From: Clostridium sp.
GTDB taxonomy: Bacteria > Bacillota > Clostridia > Lachnospirales > Lachnospiraceae
Assembly (NCBI GenBank): GCA_023664325.1
Contig: JAMPFS010000004.1
Span: 1-64,000, forward strand
Reading direction: 5' to 3'
Length of the DNA: 64,000 bases
The first letter of the stretch is position 1. Every line of letters begins with the position of its first letter. Under the pieces are notes generated by a model. It was not told the origin of the DNA, searched no databases, and saw nothing but the letters and a program-made list of their open reading frames with translations. Shown here one piece after another: positions 43,337 to 52,063 of the stretch. Position numbers and translations under genes: made by a program.

Positions 43337-45906
43337 AAGTGGTTAAGGGTATAGAGAATAATAAAAAACACAGGCGTTTACTGCCCTGTGTCATAAGTTT
43401 TATGGTCTGCATGGCATTTATCCTGCTGCACTGCTATGTCCGCAGGGTCTGGCTGTTTGGCGACCAATCTTTGCTGCTTGGGGATGCAGGCGAACAGTAT
43501 ATCTTTTTCTTATCGGAATTATGGGATAAGGTGCATAACGGCGGTTCATTCTTTTATAGCAGACATGCCGGCATGGGATATGATTTTTATGTAAATTTTG
43601 CGTACTATTTATGTTCCCCTTTCAATATCATAGCGCTGCTGCTGCCGTTTACGGCGCTACAGGATGCCGCACAGGGAATCATGGTTTTAAAATGGGCATT
43701 TAGTTCCGCAACCATGGCGTATTATGTCATGCATACCCGGAAATGCAAAGTGACACAATCTAAAATGCTGATTGCCGTTACCATTGGACTGGCATATTCC
43801 TTTTCGCGTTTTTTGATTGGCTATATGTTTTGCTATATCTGGTATGATGTCATTCTGCTGCTGCCACTACTCGTTTTACAGTTCGAGCGTATGTTGGAAA
43901 CCGGGAAATGGCAGGCATATTATCTCCTTTTAACGGTTTGTATGTTTTGCAATTTCTATATGGCATTTATGGCATGCATATTTTTGTGTATTCTCTTTGT
44001 GCAGGAAACAGGGAACGAAACAGCCCGGCATAAGCTGCCGTTTTTTGGGGCATCTGCCCTCGCTGCGATGACAAGCATGGCTGTGATTTTGCCCTGTGTC
44101 ATGATGCAGCATAAGCGTTATGCGGCGCAAAACACGGCTTTGGGGGATATCGACAGGATGGTTTGCCGATTATGGGAACTGTTAAAAGGAGAATATATTC
44201 TAAGACCGTTAGAGGGTGGTTCCGATAACATACCGCATCTGTATGCAGGCATTGTAGTCTTGCTGTTTTTGCTGGTGATACCGTTTACCAAAAACAGTCG
44301 GGTGTGGAAGTTAAAGAAAATCGGCATCTTATTATTTTTCGGTCTGTGTTTCTTAGTACCGGAACTGAATCTGCTGTGGCATGGCGGGGCAGTGCCGCAC
44401 AGCTATTACCAGCGGTTTGGCTTCGTGGTGGTTTTTTTTGTGCTGCAGACCTGTCTGGAACTGCTGCCACAGCTTTCTAAGGTCAGAATCCGGTATTATG
44501 TACTGGCGGTTATGCTGCTATTAATGGTTTGGATTTTTGTCTTTTTCAGGGAAACAAAGCTGTATGATTTTTATATATATCTTGCAGCGGTTATGCTGGT
44601 TATCTTTTATGGCATCCTGCTTATCCTGTATCGAAAAAAAAGTTTTACACATAAGGCATTTTCTTATATAATGTGCAGTGTGATGCTGGCAGAGCTGTTT
44701 GTCAATGCGTTTGTCCTGCTTTCTGTATATCAGACGCAGCTGCCATTTGAACGGCAGGCAGAGTCAGCTTTGGATGCGCTAAATGAACAGGCGCGCTTAC
44801 ATCCCGGTGAACGGATTGCGTGTACGGATTCCAATGTGAATCTGGGCATGTGGCTTGGAAAAGAATCCATATCCGGGTTTTCGTCCTTTGCGAATGGAAG
44901 ACTGATGAAATTCATGCATGCGCTTGGGATATCAGGCTTTGAAAATGATGCAGCGGTGGAATATAGCGGTGGAACACCAGTTGATAATGTAATGTTTCAT
45001 GTCGCATATGCCGTGGGAAAGAGCCCGGTGCGTTTTAGCGATGCCAGCGTAGTTGCAGAGGATGGCGGGTATTCGCTGTTTCATATCAATCGGACAGTTG
45101 GTCTGGGTTATATGGCAGATGAGGCAGTTTCCGGCTGGAAGGCAGAGGGAGATAATGTCTTTGCGATGCGCAATGATTTTGCGGAGCGTTCCACCGGATT
45201 TGGCGATGTATTTGAGATTTTGCCAAATGATATCACATGCTATACCCTGGAACAGGGCTATGAGCCAAATGAGGATGAGAGTTTTACATATACTCTTTTA
45301 AATGAAGTGGATAAAATCTGGTTGACGTACACGGTTCCAAAGGATATGGATTTGTATATGTATCTGGATAACTCTTTGAATAGCATATATACCGTATACC
45401 TTGATGAAGAGCAGGTGGTAACGAGTGATAAAACCGAAAAAACATTGATGCTGCATATTGGTGAAGTGACCGCAGGACAACAGATTAAGATTTTGACTGC
45501 CGTCAATGCGCATGCGGATTTAGTGGGAACGATCCGCTGCCAGATGGCGGCATATCAGGAAGAAGTCTTTAAAGAAGTGTACGAATCCCTCAGCCGTAAT
45601 CCAATGACCGTTACCCAATATGCGGATAACCGGATACAGGCAGAAGTGGATGCGGCAAAAGACGGTTTGTTAGTGACTTCCATACAGGCGGTAGACGGAA
45701 ACCGGGTGTATGTAGATGGCAGGCATGTTACAGATTATGCGCTGTTTGGGGATACCTTTCTTGCAATTCCGTTAGCAGAAGGGGAACATACAATTGTGGT
45801 GGAATATGAGACGCCATATTGGAAGATGGGGCTGTTTTTGTCGCTGTCAGGGATGCTGATTTGTATTATGGCATCGCTGCATGAACGAAAAAGACAGGGC
45901 AGGTAA
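43333..45906 (+). CDS. YfhO-family membrane protein (GT-C glycosyltransferase-like), second copy
   Basis: An 857-residue paralog of the preceding gene, translationally coupled to it by a 4-base ATGA overlap. The layout is the same: an N-terminal multi-helix domain with GDAGEQYIFFLSELWDKVHNGGSFFYSRHAGMGYDF (split) in the first external loop, then about 400 residues outside the membrane, and a final helix and basic tail (HERKRQGR). Sequence identity between the two is moderate, strongest in the first loop and in the last 60 residues (VYVDGRHV, EGEHTIVVEYETP versus VYVDGSQA, KGKHEVTFMYETP), so the duplication is old. Close coupling suggests they act together or as alternates on the same lipid-linked sugar. 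Confidence 0.85.
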   Translation: MKVVKGIENNKKHRRLLPCVISFMVCMAFILLHCYVRRVWLFGDQSLLLGDAGEQYIFFLSELWDKVHNGGSFFYSRHAGMGYDFYVNFAYYLCSPFNIIALLLPFTALQDAAQGIMVLKWAFSSATMAYYVMHTRKCKVTQSKMLIAVTIGLAYSFSRFLIGYMFCYIWYDVILLLPLLVLQFERMLETGKWQAYYLLLTVCMFCNFYMAFMACIFLCILFVQETGNETARHKLPFFGASALAAMTSMAVILPCVMMQHKRYAAQNTALGDIDRMVCRLWELLKGEYILRPLEGGSDNIPHLYAGIVVLLFLLVIPFTKNSRVWKLKKIGILLFFGLCFLVPELNLLWHGGAVPHSYYQRFGFVVVFFVLQTCLELLPQLSKVRIRYYVLAVMLLLMVWIFVFFRETKLYDFYIYLAAVMLVIFYGILLILYRKKSFTHKAFSYIMCSVMLAELFVNAFVLLSVYQTQLPFERQAESALDALNEQARLHPGERIACTDSNVNLGMWLGKESISGFSSFANGRLMKFMHALGISGFENDAAVEYSGGTPVDNVMFHVAYAVGKSPVRFSDASVVAEDGGYSLFHINRTVGLGYMADEAVSGWKAEGDNVFAMRNDFAERSTGFGDVFEILPNDITCYTLEQGYEPNEDESFTYTLLNEVDKIWLTYTVPKDMDLYMYLDNSLNSIYTVYLDEEQVVTSDKTEKTLMLHIGEVTAGQQIKILTAVNAHADLVGTIRCQMAAYQEEVFKEVYESLSRNPMTVTQYADNRIQAEVDAAKDGLLVTSIQAVDGNRVYVDGRHVTDYALFGDTFLAIPLAEGEHTIVVEYETPYWKMGLFLSLSGMLICIMASLHERKRQGR

Positions 45907-45924
45907 GTGAGGAAAAGAGGAGTT

Positions 45925-46668
45925 ATGTATCGTTTTTTTGTAAATCCGGAGCAACTGCAAAAAGAGCCGGTTCACATTCAGGGAGAGGATTATAACCATA
46001 TCCGCAATGTGCTCCGCATGAAGCCCGGGGATGAGGTGCTTTTGTGTGATGGGAAAGATAAAGAATATCTGTGTGAAATTGAGGAATTTTGCGAAGAAGG
46101 GCAGGAAGTTTTGCTTCGTATCACCGATCTGTTTGGGGATGCGAGGGAGCTGCCGGCAAGGATTACATTGTTTCAGGGATATCCAAAGGGTGACAAGCTG
46201 GAAATGATTGTGCAAAAAGCGGTGGAGCTTGGAGCTTTTGAGATTGTACCGGTCAGCATGAAGCGCTGTGTCGTGAAGCTGGATGCGAAAAAGGCAGCCA
46301 GGAAGGTGGAACGCTTAAATGCCATTGCTTTGAGCGCAGCGAAGCAGTCTAAGCGGGGAATCATACCCAAAGTATCTGAGGTGATGTCCTTGAAGGAAGC
46401 CTGTGAATATGCAAAAGATATGGATTACATTCTGCTGCCCTATGAACATGCAGAGGGGATGGAAGATTCCAGGCAGTTGATAAAAGAGGCGGAGAACAAG
46501 AAAAATATTGGTATCTTTATCGGGCCGGAGGGCGGTTTTGAGCCGGAAGAAGCCGAATGGATCCGGAGCGCCGGGGGAAAGACATTATCCTTAGGGCATC
46601 GCATTTTGCGGACAGAGACGGCAGGCATGGCGGTTCTGTCACTTCTCATGTTTCTGTTAGATGCGTAA
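45925..46668 (+). CDS. rsmE: 16S rRNA (uracil1498-N3)-methyltransferase
   Basis: SPOUT-class methyltransferase of 247 residues. The N-terminal PUA-like part (MYRFFVNPEQ, HIRNVLRMKPGDEV) and the trefoil-knot SAM site (IFIGPEGGFEPEEAEWI near 192-208 and SLGHRILRTETA near 219-230) are clear. AAGAGGAG supports ATG 45925; an upstream GTG at 45907 is less suitable. In B. subtilis it follows prmA directly; here two YfhO genes intervene. Confidence 0.94.
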   Translation: MYRFFVNPEQLQKEPVHIQGEDYNHIRNVLRMKPGDEVLLCDGKDKEYLCEIEEFCEEGQEVLLRITDLFGDARELPARITLFQGYPKGDKLEMIVQKAVELGAFEIVPVSMKRCVVKLDAKKAARKVERLNAIALSAAKQSKRGIIPKVSEVMSLKEACEYAKDMDYILLPYEHAEGMEDSRQLIKEAENKKNIGIFIGPEGGFEPEEAEWIRSAGGKTLSLGHRILRTETAGMAVLSLLMFLLDA

Positions 46669-46698
46669 ATCATTCCGGCAAGCGGCAAGGAGACAATC

Positions 46699-47841
46699 AT
46701 GGACGTATATTTTGATAATGCAGCAACAACAAAAATAATCCCGGAAGTACGGGAAATCATGTTAGAAACGATAGATTTGGAATATGGCAATCCGTCTTCC
46801 ATGCACAAAAAGGGCATGGGGGCAGAAAAATATATCCGCTATGCAAGGCAGGTGATGGCGAAGCAGTTGAAATGCGAGCCGAAGGAGATTACCTTTACAT
46901 CCGGTGGAACGGAATCCAATAACCTGGCGCTGATTGGAATTGCGCTGGCAAACAAACGCGCCGGCAGGCATATTATCACGACAGGAATTGAACATGCATC
47001 GGTGTATAATCCGATCCTGTATTTGCAGGATTTGGGGTTTCGGGTGACCTTTTTGAAGGTGGATGCATTTGGAAAAATGGATTTGGAGGAACTGAAACAT
47101 TCCCTTTGTGAAGATACGATATTAGTATCTACGATGGCGGTCAATAATGAGATCGGAGCGGTAGAACCGGTTTTGGAGGCTTCAGGGATTATTAAAGAGT
47201 ATAATAAGAATATCATCTATCATGTGGATGCGGTTCAGGCATTTGGCAAAATGCCGGTTTACCCAAAACGGATGGGCGTGGATGCATTATCGGTCAGCGG
47301 GCATAAAATACATGGTCCAAAGGGCAGTGGCGCGCTGTTTGTGGACAGCCATGTCAAGATAAAGCCGATTCTTTATGGTGGCGGACAGGAAATGGGGCTG
47401 CGCTCCGGAACTGAGAATACCGCTGCGGTTGCAGGCATGGGAAAAGCTGCGGAGATGATATGCGGCAGGATGGAAGAAAACCGGGAGAAAATGTCAGCGG
47501 TAAAAAAGGCGTTGATTGAAGGTGCGCTTAAGCTTCCCGATGTAACGGATCATTCCGGTGAAGCGCCGCATATTGCGAGCTTAAGCTTCCGGGGGGTGCG
47601 CAGTGAGGTGCTGCTTCACGCATTAGAGGACAAGGGAATCTTTGTTTCTGCAGGTTCAGCCTGCTCATCCAACCATCCGGCTGTCAGTGGAGTGTTAAAG
47701 GCAATCGGTCTCGACAAAGATTTATCAGAGTCCACGCTCCGGTTCAGCTTTAGTGAGTATAATACCGTTGAGGAAGCGGAATATGCGGTAACCGTGCTGC
47801 AGGAATTATTGCCGGTATTAAGAAAATTCACCAGAAAATAA
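46699..47841 (+). CDS. Cysteine desulfurase, NifS/IscS family
   Basis: PLP enzyme of 380 residues that takes sulfur from cysteine as an enzyme-bound persulfide. YFDNAATTKI opens the fold, TSGGTESNNLAL is near 72, the PLP lysine lies in SVSGHKIHGPKGSGALF near 199-215, and the active-site loop carries the catalytic Cys in AGSACSSNHP near 322. Placement 16 bases before thiI makes tRNA 4-thiouridine formation its most likely main job, as with the NifZ-ThiI pair of B. subtilis. No iscU or nifU is nearby. Confidence 0.93.
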   Translation: MDVYFDNAATTKIIPEVREIMLETIDLEYGNPSSMHKKGMGAEKYIRYARQVMAKQLKCEPKEITFTSGGTESNNLALIGIALANKRAGRHIITTGIEHASVYNPILYLQDLGFRVTFLKVDAFGKMDLEELKHSLCEDTILVSTMAVNNEIGAVEPVLEASGIIKEYNKNIIYHVDAVQAFGKMPVYPKRMGVDALSVSGHKIHGPKGSGALFVDSHVKIKPILYGGGQEMGLRSGTENTAAVAGMGKAAEMICGRMEENREKMSAVKKALIEGALKLPDVTDHSGEAPHIASLSFRGVRSEVLLHALEDKGIFVSAGSACSSNHPAVSGVLKAIGLDKDLSESTLRFSFSEYNTVEEAEYAVTVLQELLPVLRKFTRK

Positions 47842-47857
47842 CAAAGGAGATATCGTT

Positions 47858-49057
47858 ATGGAATACAGGGCATTTTTGATTAAGTATGCGGAGATTGGAA
47901 CAAAAGGAAAAAACCGGTATGTGTTTGAAGATATTCTCTGCAAACAGATTAAGAACCATTTATCCTCTGTAGGAGAATTTCAAATCCGCAGGGAGTTTGG
48001 AAGGATTTTTGCAGAGGCAGAATCATCCTATGATTATGAAGATGCAATCAAGGAGCTTAAGAAGGTATTTGGCATTGTGGGAATCTGCCCCATTGTTGTG
48101 GAGGAGTGTACCGAGTTTGAAGCGATGAAGCAGGCAGCGATTGATTATATGCGCGCATGTTACGGCGGGACCTCCTTTACCTTTAAAGTAAATGCAAGAC
48201 GGGGTGACAAGTCCTATCCAATGAAATCTATGGAGATAAACAGTGAACTGGGACATTATCTGCTAGAGGCATTTCCAAACAGCAGGGTGGATGTGCATAA
48301 ACCGGATGTGCTTTTAAACGTGGAAATCCGGGATAAAGTGTATTTTTATTCAGAGACAGTAAAAGGTGCAGGAGGGCTTCCGGTTGGCACAAACGGAAAA
48401 GCCATGCTACTGCTTTCCGGGGGGATTGATTCACCGGTTGCCGGCTATATGATTTCCAAAAGAGGCGTGGAGTTAGAGGCGGTTTATTTTAATGCGCCGC
48501 CATATACTTCCGAACGGGCAAAACAGAAAGTCATTGACCTTGCAGGGATTGTATCCGCTTATTCCGGGAAAATCCGTCTGCATATTGTCAATTTTACGGA
48601 TATTCAGCTGGCTATTTATGAAAAATGCCCCCATGCAGAACTTACCATCATTATGCGCCGGTATATGATGAAAATTGCGCAGCAGCTTGCAAAGGACAAT
48701 CAGTGCCAGGCTCTTATTACAGGGGAAAGCATTGGACAGGTGGCAAGCCAGACCATGCACAGTCTTGCCTGTACCAATGAGGTATGTGAAATGCCGGTTT
48801 TCCGCCCGTGTATTGGAATGGACAAGCAGGAAATTATTGATATTTCAGAGGAGATTCATACATATGAGACATCGATCCTGCCATATGAGGACTGCTGTAC
48901 CATTTTTGTGGCGAAGCATCCTGTTACAAAACCGGTTTTGGAGATGATAAAACGGTCGGAGGAAAAATTAGAGGATGTGATAGATGACCTGATGAAAACG
49001 GCAATGGAGACAGTGGAATTGGTTGAGGTGTGTGGCTGGCAGGAATCTTTACAGTAA
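47858..49057 (+). CDS. thiI: tRNA sulfurtransferase ThiI (4-thiouridine synthase)
   Basis: Adenylates U8 of tRNA and transfers sulfur to it. The 399 residues comprise an NFLD/THUMP region (about 5-165) and the PP-loop domain with LLLSGGIDSPVAGYM near 184 and the TGESIGQVASQT segment near 288. The C-terminal rhodanese domain of E. coli ThiI is absent, as in most Firmicutes, so sulfur must come straight from the desulfurase encoded just upstream. AAAGGAG precedes the ATG. Confidence 0.95.
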   Translation: MEYRAFLIKYAEIGTKGKNRYVFEDILCKQIKNHLSSVGEFQIRREFGRIFAEAESSYDYEDAIKELKKVFGIVGICPIVVEECTEFEAMKQAAIDYMRACYGGTSFTFKVNARRGDKSYPMKSMEINSELGHYLLEAFPNSRVDVHKPDVLLNVEIRDKVYFYSETVKGAGGLPVGTNGKAMLLLSGGIDSPVAGYMISKRGVELEAVYFNAPPYTSERAKQKVIDLAGIVSAYSGKIRLHIVNFTDIQLAIYEKCPHAELTIIMRRYMMKIAQQLAKDNQCQALITGESIGQVASQTMHSLACTNEVCEMPVFRPCIGMDKQEIIDISEEIHTYETSILPYEDCCTIFVAKHPVTKPVLEMIKRSEEKLEDVIDDLMKTAMETVELVEVCGWQESLQ

Positions 49058-49106
49058 AGCATTTTATGTGGCAGAACATGTGGGGAAAAGCAAAACCATT
49101 TTCATG

Positions 49107-49135
49107 TTGACTTTTATCAGTTAAAAAGTTATGAT
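49107..49135 (+). promoter_or_regulatory. Predicted promoter of the HPr-like gene
   Basis: TTGACT (49107-49112), 17 bases, TATGAT (49130-49135). It lies 55 bases before the HPr-like gene, which is closed by its own terminator and so forms a single-gene unit. Confidence 0.7.
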
Positions 49136-49189
49136 ATGAGACAGGGAAGTGAGTCAGGTCACTATCATTTTTTAGGAGGATGCAGGAGT

Positions 49190-49420
49190 ATGAAATCAGT
49201 AGAAATCTCATTAAATTCTATCGACAAGGTAAAAAGCTTTGTCAATGATATTGCAAGATTCGATGCAGAATTTGATTTGGTATCCGGACGGTACGTTATC
49301 GATGCAAAGTCAATTATGGGAATCTTCAGCTTGGATATCTCTCAGCCAATCACACTTAACATTCATGCAGAAGGTGATGATGCAGAGATCATGAAAGCAT
49401 TAGAGCCATACGTTATCTAA
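49190..49420 (+). CDS. HPr-like protein lacking the phosphoacceptor histidine
   Basis: A 76-residue protein of the HPr fold. The conserved KSIMGIFSLDIS segment (40-51) keeps the serine (Ser41) equivalent to Ser46 of HPr, the target of HPr kinase. The PTS active-site motif GIHARPA is replaced by SIDKVKS, with Asp12 where His15 should be. It cannot carry phosphate from enzyme I and probably has a regulatory role, as proposed for Crh, which similarly lacks His15; it is shorter than Crh and the sequence is not that of Crh itself. ATG 49190 has AGGAGGATGCAGGAG upstream. It has its own promoter and terminator between thiI and mtaB. Confidence 0.85.
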   Translation: MKSVEISLNSIDKVKSFVNDIARFDAEFDLVSGRYVIDAKSIMGIFSLDISQPITLNIHAEGDDAEIMKALEPYVI

Positions 49421-49460
49421 TCAAAATGCAATCTATAAGCGCACAGCTTATCAGGCAGGT

Positions 49461-49488
49461 AAAAGGAACTGATTTGTCAGTTCCTTTT
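49461..49488 (+). terminator. Terminator after the HPr-like gene
   Basis: AAAAGGAACTGA (49461-49472) and TCAGTTCCTTTT (49477-49488) form a 12-bp stem with a 4-base loop, followed by more T residues. Confidence 0.93.
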
Positions 49489-49536
49489 TATGGTATAAAC
49501 GGAGGACTTCAGGCACAGTTAGGAATCAAATAACAT

Positions 49537-50916
49537 ATGGAATCAGAACAAAGAAAATGGAGCGCAGCCATGATAAATCTTGGCTGCAAGGTAAATAAAT
49601 ATGAAGCGGACGCCATGAAGGATAAACTGATTGCAGCCGGGTTTGGCATCGTGGAGCCGGAGGATGTGGCAGATATCTATATTGTAAATACCTGTTCTGT
49701 CACCAATATGGCGCAGAAAAAATCACGGCAGATGCTTCGGCGGGCAAAGAAGCGGAATCCACAGGCAGTTATTGTGGCAGCGGGCTGTTATGTGAATGCG
49801 GATCATGATGCCTTAAAACAGGAGGAGTTTATAGATATCGTAGTCAGTAACAATTGCAAACAAGATATTGCTGCCATCCTACAGGAATATCTTTTGGAAC
49901 AACACAAATCAGACTTTTATGTTGATATCAACCATACGGACGAATATGAGGAGATGGGAAGCCTTGAGGCGGCGCATCTTGACCACCAGCGGGCATATAT
50001 TAAGATCCAGGATGGCTGTAACCAGTTCTGCTCGTATTGCATTATCCCATATACCAGGGGGAGGGTGCGGAGCAGAAAACCGGAGAATATTATAGAGGAG
50101 ATTGGGAGGCTTGCAAAAGCAGGCGTTAAGGAGTTTGTTTTAACCGGGATTCACATTTCTTCTTATGGGCTTGATTTTGCCAATCAGGGAACAGAGTATG
50201 ATGAGATCATGGAGAAAACGGACAAAAAAGAGATGAGCCGCAAGGCATATGGGCTTGCGGATTTGCTCGAAGCAGTTGCGGCAGTTCCCGAGGTGGAGCG
50301 TATCCGGTTAGGTTCATTGGAACCGAGGATTATTACGGAAACATTTCTTGACAGGATATCCCAAATTAAACAATTGTGTCCGCATTTTCATCTGTCTCTT
50401 CAAAGCGCCTGCAATGAGACGTTAAAAAGGATGAACCGGAAATATACCATCGAGGAGTTTGAAGAAAAATGCAGGCTGTTAAGGACATATTTTGAGAAAC
50501 CGGCATTAACAACGGATGTGATTGTCGGATTTCCGGGCGAGACAGAGGAGGAGTTTGCGACAACGGTTCACCACCTTGAGAGGCTTTGTTTGTATGAAAT
50601 CCATGTGTTTAAATATTCCGTCCGGGCAGGAACCACTGCGGAAAAACTTCCGAACCAGGTTTTGGAGGAAGTGAAAAACATAAGGAGTGATAAGCTGCTT
50701 TTGCTGACGGCGCGCCAGAAGGAAGCGTTTGAACGGTCGCTTGCCGGCATGGAAGATGAAGTCCTGATAGAAGAAGCAGCAGGGGAATGTGAAGGAAATC
50801 CACAATATACCGGGCATACAAAACGGTATATCAAGGTGAAACTGGCTTCTCAAACCGATATCATAAATCAGATCATACCGATGAAATATGCACAGAATTT
50901 GTCAAAAAAGAAATAA
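49537..50916 (+). CDS. mtaB: tRNA t6A37 methylthiotransferase MtaB
   Basis: Radical SAM enzyme that makes ms2t6A at tRNA position 37. The 459 residues show the UPF0004 domain with its three iron-sulfur cysteines (NLGCKVN, NTCSVT, AAGCYVN), the radical SAM cluster in GCNQFCSYCIIPYTRG near 165-180, and a C-terminal TRAM-like domain. The sequence GRVRSR after the cluster and the CSVTNMAQKKSRQ segment favour MtaB over MiaB and RimO. The order prmA, rsmE, mtaB is as in B. subtilis with extra genes between. Confidence 0.92.
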   Translation: MESEQRKWSAAMINLGCKVNKYEADAMKDKLIAAGFGIVEPEDVADIYIVNTCSVTNMAQKKSRQMLRRAKKRNPQAVIVAAGCYVNADHDALKQEEFIDIVVSNNCKQDIAAILQEYLLEQHKSDFYVDINHTDEYEEMGSLEAAHLDHQRAYIKIQDGCNQFCSYCIIPYTRGRVRSRKPENIIEEIGRLAKAGVKEFVLTGIHISSYGLDFANQGTEYDEIMEKTDKKEMSRKAYGLADLLEAVAAVPEVERIRLGSLEPRIITETFLDRISQIKQLCPHFHLSLQSACNETLKRMNRKYTIEEFEEKCRLLRTYFEKPALTTDVIVGFPGETEEEFATTVHHLERLCLYEIHVFKYSVRAGTTAEKLPNQVLEEVKNIRSDKLLLLTARQKEAFERSLAGMEDEVLIEEAAGECEGNPQYTGHTKRYIKVKLASQTDIINQIIPMKYAQNLSKKK

Positions 50917-50954
50917 TTATCTGATAAAAAAGAAGAATGTTGACAAGTTACGGG

Positions 50955-50983
50955 TTGCAACTTTTTATAAAATATATTATCAT
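50955..50983 (+). promoter_or_regulatory. Predicted ireB promoter
   Basis: TTGCAA (50955-50960), 17 bases, TATCAT (50978-50983). A perfect TTGACA at 50940-50945 lies 15 bases further up with AT-rich -10 options, so two starts are possible. Confidence 0.6.
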
Positions 50984-51011
50984 AAGAATATCGAAATAAG
51001 GACGTGATAAT

Positions 51012-51278
51012 ATGAATAATCAGAATACGTTTAACACACAATTTGTAGAGGTAGTAAAAGATTCAAATCTTTCTGTATCAGATATTTTGGAAGAGGTTTA
51101 TGTTGCCTTGTCTGAGAAGGGATATAATCCGGTGAGCCAGATTGTCGGTTACGTCATGAGCGGCGATCCAACATACATAACAAGTTATAAGAATGCAAGA
51201 AGTCTGATCATGAAGGCAGAGAGAGATGAGATTATTGAGGTTTTGTTGGAGAATTATATTGAGACAAGACTGAAGTAA
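51012..51278 (+). CDS. ireB: IreB family regulatory phosphoprotein
   Basis: An 88-residue protein of the UPF0297 family (YrzL in B. subtilis). The typical pattern is EEVYVALSEKGYNPVSQIVGYVMSGDPTYIT (split over residues 26-56), followed by NARSLIMKAERDEIIEVLLENYI. In Enterococcus, IreB is phosphorylated by the PASTA kinase IreK and lowers cephalosporin resistance. The gene starts the conserved trio ireB-ruvX-DUF1292 found across Firmicutes. AAGGACGTG before ATG 51012 is the ribosome binding site. Confidence 0.93.
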   Translation: MNNQNTFNTQFVEVVKDSNLSVSDILEEVYVALSEKGYNPVSQIVGYVMSGDPTYITSYKNARSLIMKAERDEIIEVLLENYIETRLK

Positions 51279-51291
51279 CAGGAGACATAAG

Positions 51292-51714
51292 ATGCGGATT
51301 TTAGGACTGGATTATGGTACTAAGACGGTTGGTGTAGCCCTTAGTGACGAGTTGGGAATTACTGCACAGCCTATTCGTACGATAGAGAGAAAGTCGGAGA
51401 ATAAGTTACGGAAAACCTTGGCTGAGATTGAGTCTATCATTGAGGAGTACGAGGTTTCATTTGTTGTGCTTGGATATCCCAAAAATATGAATAACACAGT
51501 GGGAACGAGGGCAAAAGCAACGGAAGAATTTAAGGAACACATAGAAAGACGGACGGGGCTTCCTGTGTATTTACAGGATGAGAGATTGACGACTGTGGAA
51601 TCAGAACGGATTTTAATGGAATCAGGAGTACGGCGGGAACACCGGAAGGAATATGTGGACAAGATGGCAGCCGCAATTATTTTGCAAAGTTACCTTGATG
51701 CTATGGAACGGTAA
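51292..51714 (+). CDS. ruvX: Holliday junction resolvase-like protein RuvX/YqgF
   Basis: A 140-residue RNase H-fold nuclease. ILGLDYGTKTVGVALSDE at the N-terminus carries the first catalytic Asp; VVLGYPKNMNNTVG and LQDERLTTVESER follow, and DKMAAAIILQSYL carries the last. The family acts in 16S rRNA 5' end maturation in E. coli and has been proposed as a resolvase. It starts 13 bases after ireB and is followed by the DUF1292 gene in the conserved order. Confidence 0.94.
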   Translation: MRILGLDYGTKTVGVALSDELGITAQPIRTIERKSENKLRKTLAEIESIIEEYEVSFVVLGYPKNMNNTVGTRAKATEEFKEHIERRTGLPVYLQDERLTTVESERILMESGVRREHRKEYVDKMAAAIILQSYLDAMER

Positions 51715-51781
51715 GAAATGAGTATCATGCTATTGTTTTTATTTTGATAATACCCTGGTAAGGATTTGGAAAGGATATTTT

Positions 51782-52063
51782 ATGGAAGAACTGGAAACGA
51801 TTGTAATCACCTTTGAGGACGGCGAAGAGGTGGAATTTTTTGTGTTGGAGCAGACTGCGCTAATGGGGGTGAATTATTATTTGGTTGCGCCTGCCGAAGA
51901 AGATGAGGAGGAGGGTACATGTCTGATTCTCAAAGAAAATGCAGATGACAAAGATGAGGAGTATGGCATGTATTCCTTTGTCGAGGACGAAAAAGAATTG
52001 GATGTGCTGTTTCCGATTTTTGAAGAATTGTTAGAAGATAGTGATATGGAGGTAGAATTTTGA
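51782..52063 (+). CDS. DUF1292 domain protein
   Basis: A 93-residue very acidic protein (YrzB-like). The family pattern is visible: ETIVITFEDGEEVEFFVLEQT and YYLVAPAEEDEEEGTCLILKEN (split), then FVEDEKELDVLFPIFEELLED. Function is unknown. Its stop codon overlaps the TTG start of ribonuclease J by four bases, which couples their translation. Confidence 0.88.
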   Translation: MEELETIVITFEDGEEVEFFVLEQTALMGVNYYLVAPAEEDEEEGTCLILKENADDKDEEYGMYSFVEDEKELDVLFPIFEELLEDSDMEVEF

